From the NCBI GenBank assembly GCA_018881555.1, contig JACAXG010000009.1, positions 13,601,326-13,665,325 on the forward strand: DNA of 64,000 bases. Direction: 5' to 3'. Origin of the DNA: Amblyornis subalaris (Eukaryota; Chordata; Aves; Passeriformes; Ptilonorhynchidae). The position numbers and the translations under genes are program-made. Shown piece after piece: positions 47,401-62,214 of the stretch; positions within the stretch are counted from its first letter, which is position 1, and every line of letters starts with the position of its first letter. A model generated the notes under the pieces. It saw only the letters and a program-made list of their open reading frames with translations, was not told where the DNA came from and searched no databases.

Positions 47401-50400
47401 GAAAACTATCACTATAAGTTTCCTGTCCCATCCTGCTCCTTGAGGTGTCTGCCCAGCAGCTGGAGACTGAAAATGGAGAATTAAGCTCATGGTGCAGCCT
47501 GTGAAAGTATCCATGGAGATGGATGACTGAGATGAATTTGCTTCTGCTGTGTGTAAAGGAAACCCTGGAAAAGGGATGAAGTTAAGAGATGGGGATGTGT
47601 TCAGCTGTTTGCTTCTTCCTAACTCCAACAGCTTTCACTTAAGAAGTGGATGTTTGTATGGCAGGATGTTCTCTCAGCCAGTGGTTCCCACAGGAGGAAC
47701 AACTCACCAAAATGAGAATCGCATCTGTAACCAGTTTGAGCTGTAGGTGTGTTTCTCTCTGATGCTAAAGTCTTGTGTGGTAGAAGGGAGACTTACAACT
47801 AGGAGAAATGACTGGAACAGAAACTGGTTTGGAGGCTGTCCTGCCAGCATTTATCTTGGTGCACAAGGGACAGAACAACATGGCACTTGCTGGTGTGTGT
47901 TTTTAAGGCTCTTTATGGTGAATGTGCTTGACAGCTTCCCCTTGAGCTTCACAAGTGACTCTAAGAAGGCAGCGGTGATCTGTCATCTCTCCTTACAACC
48001 ACCAGCCAGCAGGTGAGGTCTGGACTGTGCTGAGCTCTCGGACAGTGCTCACTCTCACTGCCTCTCACATCAGCCAGCTTTTCCAGTTTTTGAATATTGC
48101 ATGGTGCTTTCTACCACTGCTTCCCAGCTTTCTGCACGCAAAGTTATTGTTCTGAACTACCACAGCTGGCCACAGATTTATAACCACCTGCACTTTACAA
48201 CACCTGTGTTTAGTATCTCCTGTGAAAGGTGTGTTGGTGGTTTTCATATTAGTACTGATCTTACACTGCCTTGAAAATGTTATTTTACTTTTATGTGGTG
48301 CACTAAGAGCTTCGACTGAGTATTTACAAATACATTTATTCTTATAGCAAGATGTTTCCAGCTGCTACTGTCAGAGCAGCTGCCCCTCTATGGCTCAAGG
48401 CCATGCAGTAAGAAACCCATGTCTTGGCAAAGTCCGTGAGACTTTTGCCAGCAGCAGGGATGCTCTGGCAGCAGAAACCTTCCTACACACACTGAAGGGA
48501 TAGTAGCACATCTCCGGTTGACACAGGTCACAGCCAGTGTCATTGCAGCTCTGCTGCTCCTGCTACCCAGACCTGGGGCATGAAACCTGCAGTGGAGCAG
48601 GAATATCAGCTGCCTCCATGCCTATATGGGATAGATGTATTCAAGGGGGCAATATTTCAGCCCCAGAGTATCTTTCACAAACATGAAGATACGAAGATAC
48701 ATGTCTGATTCATGAATTTTTGATACTGTACAACCTNGTCAGCTTTTAAATTGTAAGCAACATGGACCAGCAGATAATGGACCCTTGGTATTGATATTCT
48801 TGGTCTGCCTATTTGTTTTCCTACAAGATATGTGCGTGCTCATGCACACACACACATGCACACACGCACACACAATTGTATGTAACATATGTGTATAATT
48901 ATATATAAGATGCGCATACAAGTGTAAATAAAAATATATGTAGTGTCAAAGGCAGGGAATATTATTGTGTACTATAGCATAGACTTTATATAGGAGCTCA
49001 CTGAAGATATTTTGCTTCCTATGAGGATCACATCCCTTCCCACAAATCGTTATATAACCCTCCCATGGCAACTGCAGCAGTTGCACAAGGAAATGTAAGG
49101 AAATTATATATATGTCGCTGTTTCAGCGCAAAAGGGTGTATTCCAAGGGTATACCTCAACATCTAACTCTTCTAATTCTCGTGAGAGAGACTGGAAACAG
49201 TTTCCCCTTGCTTGCAGCTCTCTGAGCTTAGCTGGAAGCTTTTTACCGGATGGACACGAATACAACGGAGTTGGAAAATTTTGGGGCTAGTAAATTTTGC
49301 AGTCTGTATTTTAGCCACTGGGTGCCGCTACCAAATCAGTTGTCAAAACCAGTTTCTCCATCAAATACAAGACACTAATTTTAACAGCATGCCTTGTTCT
49401 ACCTTAGCCTGTGACACTAGGTTTTGTGGGGCTATCTGTTCATACAATAACCCTTTTCTCACAGCTGCCAATGGGCTTCAGTCAGCTCCAGTCAAGATGT
49501 TTCTTCACAAAAGAATCACAGAATGGCTTTTCATTAAAGTGCAAAAGTGAAAGGTGAGCAGGATTAACAACAAAAAGATCTAAAAGAAAGCTGTAAGAAA
49601 TATTTCGTAAACATCATACAGAGGGCTAAAACCCCTGATTCTTATTATATGATTTGAGAGGAATTTGCTGAAAATAAACTCTACATCTCTGCTGTTATAC
49701 AAACTCATAGAAAGTATTAGTGAAACAAGAGGATTGATTAATCGTATTCCAAATTTCTAACATCTCCTCCATCATAATTAGAAAAGTGTTGTTTCAGGTA
49801 TGTTTTTAATCAACTCCAGATTTTTTCAAACTGGTTCTTCACATTACCCTCACTATTTTAAGAGATCTTTGTTCTGTTTGGAACTGCTGAATATAAATGC
49901 AATACTGTCACAGCAGTCTAATGATATATTTAGACCTGAGAACGTTTATTTGCCGTCTTCAGTGGTTACAAAAATGAATATTTTTTAACATGGGAAGAGC
50001 ATATATCTCAACAGATGCAACTACTTACTGAAAAGCCCATCTGCATTTTGCAGTGTCTTCAGATAGGGGGAGAAAATATGAGGCTGTGGAGTCATCTCTC
50101 CAACAACAGCTGGACAGATGCCAGCTGAAAACTACTGACAAAACACTCACCTGGATCTCCTCTGAGAGGCAATGACAAAAGGAAAGGAGAACAATCTGGG
50201 AATCCTGAGGTGGGTGGCCAGAGAAGAGGGGAGCATTGATAGCCGCAGCACGAAGGACAAGTGACAGGAGGAAAAGCAGCAGGATTTTGGGGGTGGAGGG
50301 AAAGGCATATAATACTACCAATTTTCTGTAGTGAGCCTTTCTTACACTTGGGAGCCACTAACCTACAATTCATGGTCCTGCAGGTGATAGATACCATGTC

Positions 50401-53400
50401 CTCATCCTAGAAATCATAATTTTTTCTTGGAAATCATGGTCTCTTTTATGATGCTGGCACCTAGCCAAGTCAGATAAATTTCACTGATCCTCTGCCTGAA
50501 ATCAATTTTTTATAGTGCAGCATGGTGAGGGCCTGACAAATAACCTCAGAGAACTGTTCTTGATTGCAGAAAGAATTTCATATTTTAAACAGAAATTTAC
50601 CTCTATTCATAGCCAGTGGCTTTTACTTGCCTGATATTAGCTGATGCAAGAATGAGTTTCAGGCATGCATTTCAATGTCAAGACTTTGAAAAGAATTTAA
50701 TATTTTTCTGTTAGGTGTATATCACCTTGTTATACTCCCTTGTATTCTGTAACATCCTGGATTTAAGAAATAAATAAAAGGAATTAAGGGCAACTTCATG
50801 TCATTTCTGTGCAAGGTACAGATCTGATGTTCCCACAGGAAAATAGTCTGCTCAATTCCCTAAATGTGAGCTCAATAAAAATCCCCAGATTCTCATTAAA
50901 TGGCTGGAATGTGTCAGACTGTAGAAACCAAAACACTGCTGAAATCGTTCAGAGAAAGTTCGGGCAGTCTCCTGCCTGATGTGTGTGTGAATATGCACAT
51001 GTATGTATACATTCTCCTGCCCTACTCTGTGGCGGTTCAGCTGCTGGATTGCCTTTGATTTTGAATCAGAGTGGTCCATGGTAGTTACCTCCCTTCAAAG
51101 AACAGGAAGCACTTTGATATCTGCTCACCATCGGGAGGAAAACATCTTCCAAAACATTGAAATTTTCTACTACACCCCTTCACTTTGCTTTGGCAAGTCT
51201 GATCACCATCTTAAAACTTTTATTTTTTCACTAGAGAGGTGCTGCAATGAGGTTTTATTTGCATGAGCTATTTACTCACAGGTTAATGAACACCAGGCGA
51301 AGTCGTTATTGTTGTCCCTGCACTTGTGTCCTGAGGGAACAGATAGCCCCTTCCAGACCTTGTATGTTGGGGCAAGCAGCAACTTTTGAAGCTCCAGGCC
51401 TCTGCATCCTCTTGCTTCTCCCTCATGAGGACCTTGATGCAGGGGACTGGTTTCATTGGCAGCTAGATAGGCACTGGGAGAGCACAGGCCATTACTGGAA
51501 AAGAAGAACAGGTACTCAATTCCGTTTTTAAATCTATTTGGTGTTGTGTTTTCCCAGACTGATAACTACGTCTCCTTTTTCTTAAGAAAAATCTCTTTGT
51601 TTGCATCATTTCTCACCTGCCTGCTTGCAGCAGATGTAAGAGCAGGCTAGGTCAGTAACTTTAGCTTTTGCAGGTCTTAGGATGTGGGCTTAAGTTGCTG
51701 AGGCATTTGGCAGATGATTGACAATTGCATCCACAATGGTGGGAAAGAACAATATCCATTTAAAGAATTAAGCTAAGGAAGAATGTAACGGAAGGATGGG
51801 GGACAAGAGAGTAACACAACCCAACTGCCACAGGACCTGCCAGCAGATAGCTGTACATAAACCACAGATACTCATGCTAAACAAAGACAACAATTGTTCT
51901 CCTTCAGAGCTTTTCTGGTTAGAGCACTGGTCAAACACAACTGTGCATTTTTTAAAAGATCTGACAGAAGCAAAAATGCAAATGCATGGAAGGAGGCCTG
52001 ACTCAGTCAGTCGCTTTTTATTGATACCCCATGCAGGCAAATTGGCAGGAGTAGAAATGTAAGATTTCCTGAAAAAAAAAAGAAAAAAAAGAAAAGCAGC
52101 ATGGTCCTCTGTAGTGAAGACTGGAGAATAAAACAGTGAGAGATCTACTAAACTCCTCAGCAGGGGAGGAGCCTGCCCACCTTCACATGCACAGCTGAAC
52201 AAATACTCTGCCTTTGCTGTGATCCAAAGATACAGTGCCTGAGCCTCCTTCCCACTATTAGCTTTCTAAACATGGCACAACAACAGCAGGCTTCAGCTGA
52301 AGCTTGCACAACTCTTGCAAAAAGTCAGTGCTATTGCATTTTGGCTAAAGCTGGTTTGGATATTCCTGAAATGCATTGCAGTAATCACAGTCTGACTGCC
52401 TTCTGGAGATCTTGTTCTGACTCAAAACCAACAAAAGCTGGAGTCTCAGGATAATCCCTATGTTTTAAACAGTCTCCATTACTCCATGTGGATGGTCCCA
52501 AAATTGGGGCCTGAACGTAACTGCCGTTGCAATTAGTGGCTTCAGGGGAACAAAGAAGGGGCTCTTTTTACTACAGTGGAACTGGTAAGATGATCTCTTT
52601 TCCAGACCTAAGCTCCCACTGGTCCAATAATAACCAATAACTGTGATTTCCATCACTTGCATCCTCTGGGAGACACTTACGTATCACTGATTCATATTGC
52701 AAGTTTCCTTGTTATGTGACTGCCATAAGCCTGGCAAATCAAAGAGCGCTGACAGCTTACTGAAGGAGGAGACACTGAGCAGAGACAGACAGGAATTTTT
52801 CAACAAAACAACATGTCAACACCAAAACATTTAAAGGAAACAATAGAAGTGCCAGTGAAAGTTTAATGAGGAAGGTATTTTGGAGAGAGGTGCATCCGCA
52901 CACCATTGATGGGTAGGTACCCCCTGGCGGGGGATGTTATCTGGCAAGCAGGAAACTACCATTCATTGAATCTCTGCCTGGCTGTCTCTAACCATCCTGA
53001 TCCACAGGAGCTGCTGTCTGTGATACAAAGCACGGGCATACTCCCTTCAAAGCTGATGTGTCAGATAGAACCTCCCTTACTAAATCAAAAGATGAAGTGT
53101 GTTGGCAGAAACTCCTTGGGAAGCAGGAAATGCCTGCACNATGCTTCTTCCCACTCCCTTCCCAGCAGATCTCACTGCCTCACTGCTGCCTCAGTCGGCA
53201 GCTCCCAACTCCCACTGGCATCAGAACCCAAAGCTCCTTGGTTTCCTGAAATTACAGAAACAGCTCTGTATAGCTGAGCCCTCCGTTTCCACCATTTTAT
53301 TTCAAGTGCTTCCAGATCCTATTTGATTACGTGCTACAAAGGCAGTAGTATATACGCAGATTTAGTTTGATATAATACAGTTGAATCCTTAAAAGTAAAT

Positions 53401-56250
53401 TGTTTTGATAGTACCTAGAAGCAACAATCATCACCTTTTAAAATATTCTTTTAATGAACAACTTCCTAAATTTTGAATTATTCACTGTAAGTTTCTACAA
53501 TGAGATATTTGGGACCAGAAGTTTGCATTTGACAAAAAATTGGAGCTAAAGTAGATGTAGCATTTTGGTCGTGTGGCACTGGTGTTATAATCATGCTTCT
53601 AGCCCAGAACTGCTCACCTGATTTCCACAGGCACCATTTGAGAGGAACAGCCAGTCTATTCCCTTGTGGAAAGACCAACTTTCATGTATTAACTAAAGCA
53701 CTCGCAACAGGTGTAAACAACTTTCCATTAGATGTAAAGTTCCTGGTACATTAGACAACATCACACTTTAACCTTCCAAGATCTAATTTAATTCCTAGGA
53801 TCAAGAGCTCATGTTACTAATACATTTTGCCAAAACCCTGGGATCATGTCCTACATATTACAGTAATTCTTTCCAGAAGAATTTAAATTTGTAAATAATG
53901 AAGAGCTCGTACAACTCCTTCTGTTAGCAGCGCTGCTGGGCCTTTTGCCAGTTTGTAAACTGAAGAATTTTGGTGTTTAGTGCTCCCATCTGTTCGGAAA
54001 GCCTGAGGGTGAGTAGTTATCAAAAGCAATATGTGGGCTTTTTTATTCCATGTCTGAGATTTTATGACATACTTTGTCACAAAACAGGCCGCTGGGGAGA
54101 AGAGATTTCCCTCCACCTGAATCTCTCTGCTTGGGGAACCTCTGAAGTCCCACATACTTGATTTTTGCCGAATTTTGATCTAAACAGACCAAAATTCACA
54201 CAAATATGTAATAATTCTCATCATGATACCTCAGATAGAAACATGACTAAGTGTTTCTCAGTTATGAAAGAATTAAAATCTCTGGCATGTATATACTCAG
54301 TGCAGAGGAATTCAATAAACATTCATTCAAACACAGCTCTGTTTGAATGAGGGCTTTGAAGGCAGCTCTGCTGTCAAGGTATAAGGAATCTTTTGTTCCC
54401 CAAATAAACACTTCAAATGTGCCCTTCTGCTGCATCAAGGTTTGGAAGGTGAGGGCTCCTCTTCCCATGGGGATGGCAAAGTGCACAGAGGGACATGGGG
54501 CTGCAGGCTGCCTGTCTGCTCCGGGGGTGCTGCCTGCCTGCTGCAAGCCTGTCTGCTTCACCCTGTGAAATGGCATTCTCACTGAATGAGATGGGCATTC
54601 TCACTTTCAGATGGGATACCTCAACCCTCCTGGCTTGAACGCACTCCAACATAAGGGTTATTTTCCACAAGTAACTATTTCATTAGAAGCTGCTCAGGAC
54701 ACCTGAGGCCAGGTTGTTTGGCAGCTACGAGTTCTCCACGTGCTGTGTTCAACGGGCAGTTTGCTATCTGTCCTCTGTCACACAGTGAGGACACCCCCCC
54801 CTCTGGCCAAAGGTATCTCTGCCTGTTCCCCTGGGTCAGGTGGGTCAAAAGGGAGTGGCATTCACATTGCATCTCCTGCAAGCTCTGTCTGTAGAGTTTG
54901 GACAAGGTTAAAGGTTGTCAACAACTTCTCCTTCTGGCAAGACGTGGGACGATACAGATGTTGATGGCTCCAGGGCAGGTTGAGCCATCCTGCAGAAAGC
55001 AGAGGTGGGAAGTGGCAGTCTTTGAAGAAGCCTCTTCCTGATTCATTAAAACAATTACTGCACCCAGTAAACTCCAGTGAGATGCCAGGGTATAGATGGG
55101 GTAATTCCTCCCTCTGCTTTCTATTTCTTCAGGAAGGTTTAATTGTACAAACTAAGAAACTGAACTCACAAACTGGACAAAATAAGAGAATAACTCTGAG
55201 AGACCTTAGATTACAAATAGATTTTTAATTGTAATTAAAAAGTCTACAGTTTATGGACACCAGCTTCTTTGGGGTTTGCTTTTGGCTTGATTTAACTCAG
55301 AAGACTCACTGTCAAGATAATAAAGAGCAGGATCTTAAATGTTTACTGACATTGCTGCTCTGTTTGTTGTAAATGCTAAGTGTTGTAAGTGCGGTAAATG
55401 TTGATAGTTTTTGTTAGGTTCTTCCACTAAAAAAACCGGTGGTTTCATGTAGCTGTGTTTTAGCACAGCAGAATTCAGACAAAATCCAAATGAACTCTAT
55501 TACTAAAATTAAAACCAGTACTAAGAACTCAGAATTCAAACAAGCTCTGTATTTGGAGAACCCTAGCATGGCAGGCACAAGATGAAAAAGCAGTGTAAAA
55601 ACACAAGCCTGAGAAGCAGGTCCAAGGGACCATTCTTAACAGCTTTTCATCTCCAAATCATCCCATTTCCATATTCATTAAATGTAGCCTGTAAGTGTAA
55701 CTCCACAGTTAACTCAGAGTAGCACATTTGACTGGTTCCACATGACTTAGCCTGCATTTATTTTGCAATATCATTACAATTATGAAGCATTCATTCAATC
55801 CAGCAGAAGTCTATTGAACATTTTGAAAGTCAGGCCAGGTAGTCTCATTAAAAAAAACTCTCATCAGTTAAAAGTGTCAGAGCTGCTTTTATTTTCCTTA
55901 GTCACAATGCATTCCAGTCCTAACGAACCGGCACAGAAAGAGGTTTACTACTATTTTTTCTCGGTTAAGAAACAACAGGAGTCTTCCATGCCGGTGCAGA
56001 TCATCTAAAAACCCTTCTGCTTTGTATTTGTTATCAGATTTTCTAACCTACCACAGCTAATTAGGCCTTTGCCTTCCAGACTCTAATTCTTCTACCACTG
56101 CCCTTCAGTTTCAGTTTTAGTTGGCTTATGTACATGGAACTGAATAAGCCTGCTTTTGTTAAATTTACCTGTCTTAAGAGGGATTGTTTGGAAAGTGATG
56201 AGAAGTATCTAAAACCAGTACCTGAGTGAGATTTAGGTACTTATTCTTTC
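47401..56250. other. Intergenic stretch, no gene recognised
   Basis: Apart from the CA repeat at 48844-48874 and an A-rich patch at 52070-52098, I see no repeat family, exon pair or conserved protein. Single ambiguous bases lie at 48737 and 53140. Confidence 0.5.
48844..48874. repeat. (CA)n microsatellite, interrupted
   Basis: Alternating CA units interrupted by TG and CG steps. Confidence 0.85.
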
Positions 56251-57100
56251 TCATGTAAATGAGAGGCCCACATTTGATATGTCGTTGAAATTCAAGGCCT
56301 TAAGGGCAGGAAATTGCACATTTAGGGTTTTATTCTCAAGCTGGTAGAAATCATTGTAACTCCAGCCATGCATCCGGCTGGAACAATGAGTAACACCGCA
56401 GCCGCAGCCGACCACGCGAGAGGCTGCTGCTGCTGTTCCCTGCTCCAAGGGCAGCGCTTGGCACTGCTGGGGAGCCTGAGCGCTGTCCCTTCTGGCACTG
56501 TGGCAGGTTAAAGAAGCTCCGCGGTTGGAAAGCAAAGGTGGGGTGCAGGCGAGGTCTTCATGCTCTTGGGGCTTCTGCAGCCCCTGGAGCCCACTGGCTG
56601 GAGATGGCAGGGAAGCACTCCCATGCGCTGTCTTTTGGGAAATGGTAATCTTACCATCCGCCGTGGTTGTGAAGGGCAGGGTCCAACGGATAAGGCACAG
56701 GCTTTGGCTCCTTGCCACGGCTGGGAAAGCTGGTAGGACAGCAATCGGTTCAGCTCGCTGCATGGCTGGGTTAGCAGGCTCGGCCGTGGTGCTGCCTGCC
56801 AGCGGGCTGCCCGCGAGAGTAAACACACACTGCGCTGGCACAGTGGCGTGTCAAGAGACATTTTATTTNCTTGCTTGTTTTTGTGTTTGTTTTCAAAGGG
56901 AACCACCTTGCCCCCTTTCTCCACAGGATCTCAGCAGGGGCAGAAAGCACGTCTGTGGAGCAGCGTGATGTGCCGTGAAAGGCCTTACAGAAATGTCCAT
57001 CTCTGTGACTGCAGCGATTAGGGAAGGGGGCACGGCATGTCCCATGGGAAAGCGGAGGTCTCTGGAAGTACAGCTTAACCAAGTGAAAGGGTCTCTTTCA
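56251..57100. other. Locally GC-rich segment with overlapping open frames on both strands, function unknown
   Basis: GC content and CG dinucleotides are visibly higher here than in the flanks. A 196-codon frame on the minus strand (56251-56841) overlaps frames of 138 codons (56508-56924, minus) and 147 codons (56525-56968, plus); the latter two cross an N at 56869. No domain, signal peptide or familiar motif was recognised. It could be an exon of an unknown transcript, a small CpG island, or chance. Confidence 0.3.
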
Positions 57101-58875
57101 GCAGCCAAGAAAGCATATCAGTATTGACTGGAAACATTAAGCTTGTATCAATAGATGTATAGTTTAGAAAATTTGACTTCCTGGAAATTAATTGAACATT
57201 TCTTTTCCAAGTATGAGCACAGTACTCCTTTACGGAGAATCCAATGGATGAATTTGTACTTTTGCATACTTTACACCATGGTGCTTGCCATCTGTGACAC
57301 TTGGATACACATTCTCTGTGAGACTTGTTGGCATTTTAAAAATAATGGTTGCGGTGTGGTTTTTTCCCCATCTGAAGATGAACTACAGGAACTTCAAATT
57401 TATTTAGTTGAATAATAAATTAAATGCACATGATTTGTTTGTCTTTGGTGCCTTATATGTCAGCTTTTAACTTTACAATTAGCAGCTGGAAGGAGGCATG
57501 AAGTTGGAATATATTTCCCAGCCACTGCCCAGACAGCTGCAAGCTCAAGATCTGGTTATCTATTTTCAAGAGTTTCTTCAAAAGTTTGAGTTCTAGCCTG
57601 TTCCTTTTGTCTTAAGTGAATGCTGAGCCATGGTGGAGGATGCAATGGGCACAGGGAGCTTCCAGATGGAGTGGTAAAGTTCCCAGGAGTCACCTTATTC
57701 AGACATGTGACTTATATCTGCTAAGGTGCATGTGGACTACAGAAATCATATTTAAATCAAGGTTTTATTTTCAAGGCTTCTGGAAAGCTCCAGATTAAAA
57801 CCCAAATGCAACAAATCTTCTATGCAAAGTGCTACAATTTGCTACAAAAATTTGCTTTTAAAGACTTCTAAAGAACTCTACACACAGAAACAATTTAGTG
57901 ACACCATTTTAGAATAGATTTTTAAAGCAGTTGTTACAGGGTCACTGGCAATTAAAAAATCACTAGCGATTTATTAGAAAACTAGAATAATGTCTTAAAC
58001 CCACTTTCAGATTTTATCCTTCTACACCTTATCAGGTTTTGCAGTGGAAGTATCATATTTCTCATTGTTTTACTAGGCAGTTCCCTGAGCAGAAGATTCC
58101 AATGAGCTCTGGTTACTTGTGCTTTGGTGATTATTGACATTCTGCACCTCATACGGAAGCCTTCTGATGGAAGCATTTCCTATGGCTGGAACATTTAAAT
58201 TTTCCTTCTCCTGGGTGTCTTTCTTTAATATTTCATAGTAGTTTTCAGAGCTCATAGCAAAAATGCTATTTTAGGTCTCTTCTCTCTACCCAGACACAAA
58301 AGATCACAAACTCTGTAGGAATGTAGTTAATTTAAGAATTCTACAACTCTCTTTGATATGGCTGCAACTGGGCAAAAATCGCTGAGGAGGACAAGGAGAA
58401 AGACAAATGGATCTCTAGGCTCTGTAATCATGTCAACAGCCAGATATCTGNGGGAAATTCGACTAAAAATAGTTTCTCTGTAAGTTCTTTCTGTGGGACG
58501 GGCCTATCCAAGCCACAGGATATCCTCATTAAGGGACTACTCTAGGAAATGGGAAAACTGACTTAAAAGTTCTGTCAAAGGTCCAAAACATACTATGTAA
58601 CACTTGATTATTTTCTTCAGTGTAGTCATCCTGAGTATTGCTTGTCAGGGCTCTAAGTTTGGAAGATTAACTGTGAAATTGCCATGTTATCTCCCGTGCT
58701 GTTGTTTCGCTAAAGTTTCCTTTCTCTTTCCTTTCTTTACGGCTAACATGCTTATCTGTAAAATCTACTGTTTGTGTAAATGTTGCATAGGTGCATGTGC
58801 CCTTACTGAAATGTAAAATTCATATTAGGAAATTCTTGGTGTTAGGTTTCTATTTCCAGCACTGCTAATAATTCA
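57101..58875. other. Intergenic stretch, nothing recognised
   Basis: AT-rich, ambiguous base at 58451. No gene or repeat recognised. Confidence 0.5.
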
Positions 58876-58902
58876 CATAACATATATATATGTATATATG
58901 TA

Positions 58903-58959
<57 letters not shown>

Positions 58960-58994
58960 TTTTAAAATATATAAACCCCCATATATATGTACAT
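58876..58994. repeat. (AAT)n microsatellite flanked by TA-rich arms
   Basis: About 19 AAT units run from 58903 to 58959. To the left is catatatatatgtatatatg, to the right catatatatgtacata, which can pair with each other, so the repeat sits in the loop of a possible cruciform. Confidence 0.9.
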
Positions 58995-61900
58995 ATTTGG
59001 TAACTGTTCCTTTAAGGTGCCAGAAATGAGACAGCCAGGGATCAGTTTAGGTAACATTGTAGGCTGTGTGTAGGCAGTGAGAACCTAGAATATGAATCCT
59101 GGCTCAACTTTGATGTAATCTCCACTGAAGCAGGGGAGTTGCTCTGGAATTACACTGATGTTTATGAGAATGGAACCTGGCGCAGAGCCCTGTGGCTCAG
59201 GTTTTATCATACATACAAAATATCACCTAATTGTACTTGCTTCTACAAGATTAATACAGATGGTGAGATTTCTGCATGTAAATAGTAATGAAATACGTTG
59301 TGTAATCCCCATGACTGATGTTTTTGAGTATGTTTTGGGCAGTGCTGTGGTGGCTGTCTACACCAGATTCATTACTTACCAGAGGGCTGACAGTATCAGC
59401 ACAAATGCTGGTTTGCAACGTCTCCTGTGCAGTCAAATCAAGCCAAAATTAACTGCTTCAAAGCATGTGTGGAAGGCAAAAATTTCTGATTCACTCTCCC
59501 CTGAAGGAGAATGCGTAATGCTGACATGTATGTAGCTCTTGTCCTATGTACCTTCCTTTCCCTGCCTTCCTTACTGATGCATTAACAAGCTTCTTGACAC
59601 AGAGATAGGAATTTATGTAACTACACAAGTTCAACAGCTCTCACTATTTGTTCCTCAAGTGACTGAGAAGACTCTTTGTAACACCACAGCTACTTGCTGT
59701 GAACATGATCAAAGATTAGGTTGACACGTGAAGATTTATGGCCAAAGCAAAGATGGGTGGTTTTAATGGGAGGGTTAACTGTGATCTTATCCTGTGCCAG
59801 TTTGTTCCCAGTCAATTTTGCATGGAGACCCAGCTCCAACTCTCTCAGAGCTCCCAGCTCTGTGAACTCAGAAATCACAGCTGAATAAAGAGAAGTCACA
59901 TAATACTTTGCCTGTAGGTTACCCATGAGAGCCACAAGTTTGGCCTCTTTTACTTAGAAAACCCTGGAAAGCATGCTGCAGATGCAAGCAGGAGCATGCA
60001 AGCCTGTGATGAATGCTGGGTTATAACAAAAGCCCAGCAACAGGTGAGCTCCATAACAAGCTTGATTAGAATGGAAAAGTCTAATTAAAGCAGCAGCCAA
60101 ACAAAGGACAAATAGCTTTGTACTCTAGTGCTCTACTGAGAAAGAGTAAAGAATCCACCCAGCTCCTACCAAAATTAAAGACATATTTATGAACAGAATT
60201 GTTTCTAACAAGAAGACAAATCTCATCCTTGTGTAACTGTCCTGAGGTCAATGGAGAACCCCAAGGGATTAATTAAAATCAGAAAGTTCATAAAAGTCTT
60301 CTATGATGTGCCAGCTGGTCTTAAACAGGGAAGTATATTAATGGTTTCTCAACAAATATGTTGCAAGATTAGCTTCTTTTATTCAGCAATTCTTGTGTTT
60401 AGAAACTGTCTCTCTTTTTTTTCTTTGCAGAAACAATATTCCCCAGTACTGTTGGGAAAAAAAAAAAAACCCTGAAACTAATATTCATTGGATGGATTCT
60501 AAATCTTTAATCTGTTAAGGCATTGTTCTGGAAGTTGTGGAATCTATTTTGTGTTTCTTTTTATTATAATTTGCAGAAAACTTCTTGCTCTGTTAAAAAT
60601 GGTAAGGATGTTTCAAGTTGTTAATTAAAAAATTCATTGTTTTGGTTAACTGTGTCTAGTCAAAAAAGTCAGAATAAAAATGTCATAGTCACAATCCACT
60701 TAATCCTTTGAGCCAGATTTTCAATACAAGAGTTCATGTTTATACATTTAAAATAATTTTGAAAAATGTTTTGCAGTTTCAATGAGAATTGCAGTGCTTC
60801 TTTAAACAATCCTCTCTAACAAAATTATTTTTACAGTTTCTTTTACTTTAATACAGAATATGCATAACATCTACAGAAATCCACTAAAATAAATTGAGTA
60901 AACAAATTTAGTCACTAGGAATATCCTTACAGCTTCTCATATTGGTTTTAGCAGCTTGAAGAAATAGCTTATTATATATTTATTGTATATCAATAATTCT
61001 ATTCCATATGTAATTTTACTTCCATTTTTCTTTACTTTTTAAAGACATTAACTTTACTTATTAGGCTCTCCCAGTTCCCTGAGCTTCCAACAAAAAATTG
61101 TTTATGTAAAAAAATTTAAAAACCTATTTCCATTTCAATGTGTTATAGTGACTTGCTATTTATTTTAAAACTGACTGAACAGTACTACATTAATATTTTC
61201 TAATAACCTCTCATTCCTAAATCTCGGATTTTTTCTAACACAAAGTAGAATATGAACAGAAAATAGAATATAGCTGTGTGTGCAGGAGCAAAAGGGCAGA
61301 ATACAAGTAACAGCATAGAGAAACAAAAGCAGCAACAGCAGAGCTGAGATGTTACTTCTCCAAAAACTGAAAACTTCCACTTGTTTCTGTGTCTTTGCTC
61401 TCCATCTTTTTGGAAGGCATGAAGACATCTTTAGAAAACACAATTACGTGAAGACGTGCCCTTGTTGCGTGAAGCACCATTGTAATACATGGCAGAGAGA
61501 TATAAGGATTGCAGAAGAGGGAACACCCCGCTGTACATCTGTAGACCTATTTTGTGGCACAACAAAAGATCTCTATAGAAACATTATATCCCACAGCACA
61601 GTTCCTGGAAGTTTAAGAATTGGCTGCAACTGTAAGAACTATACTGAGACCTAAAAACTATAACTAGTTTATTACATAAAATCATAATAACTTATAGAAG
61701 CACTGTTTTAGGAATGTCTTGACTGGACATCAAGGGGTTTATTTGTATGGACGGAAAACAAGCTTCTGAGCTTCAGCCAAATCCAGAACCATCTAAACTA
61801 CGTAAGGACTTAAGGCCTTACTTCTCAAAGCTGAGCATTTTATGCAAGAAACCTTTTCAATAATTTAGTGGTTACATTTCTGCTGGCTTGATGCAAACAG

Positions 61901-62214
61901 CAGTTCACTTTTCTCCGGGAGGGTCTCATCACATTTTTGGTGTAGCAGAATATGATAGACAACAGTTAGAAAAGCCTTGATCCAATTGCCGTGGATGTTC
62001 AGTGGGAATCTTCTATGCCACCAGTTTTGCTTGGATTTGATCAGAAGCAAAAGGATTTTCAAGACCATTTAGTCTTGGCATAACTCTGTCTTTTCCAGTA
62101 CCTGTCCACTGCTGCAACAAAAAATGTGTAAAGGGCGCGAGGGGGGAGGGGGGGGTGTAACTTCAATGAATGCCCAGGGGGAGACATGGAAGGCAACATT
62201 AGGCAATACTCCTG
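58995..62214. other. Intergenic stretch, nothing recognised apart from a G-rich run
   Basis: AT-rich until about 62130, then a G-run block at 62137-62156 just before the LTR. The 125-codon plus-strand frame at 59158-59535 has no recognisable content. Confidence 0.5.

Noticed and set aside
58903..58959. Regular short repeats that might suggest an array
   Set aside because: A pure trinucleotide microsatellite with no spacers; not a CRISPR array.
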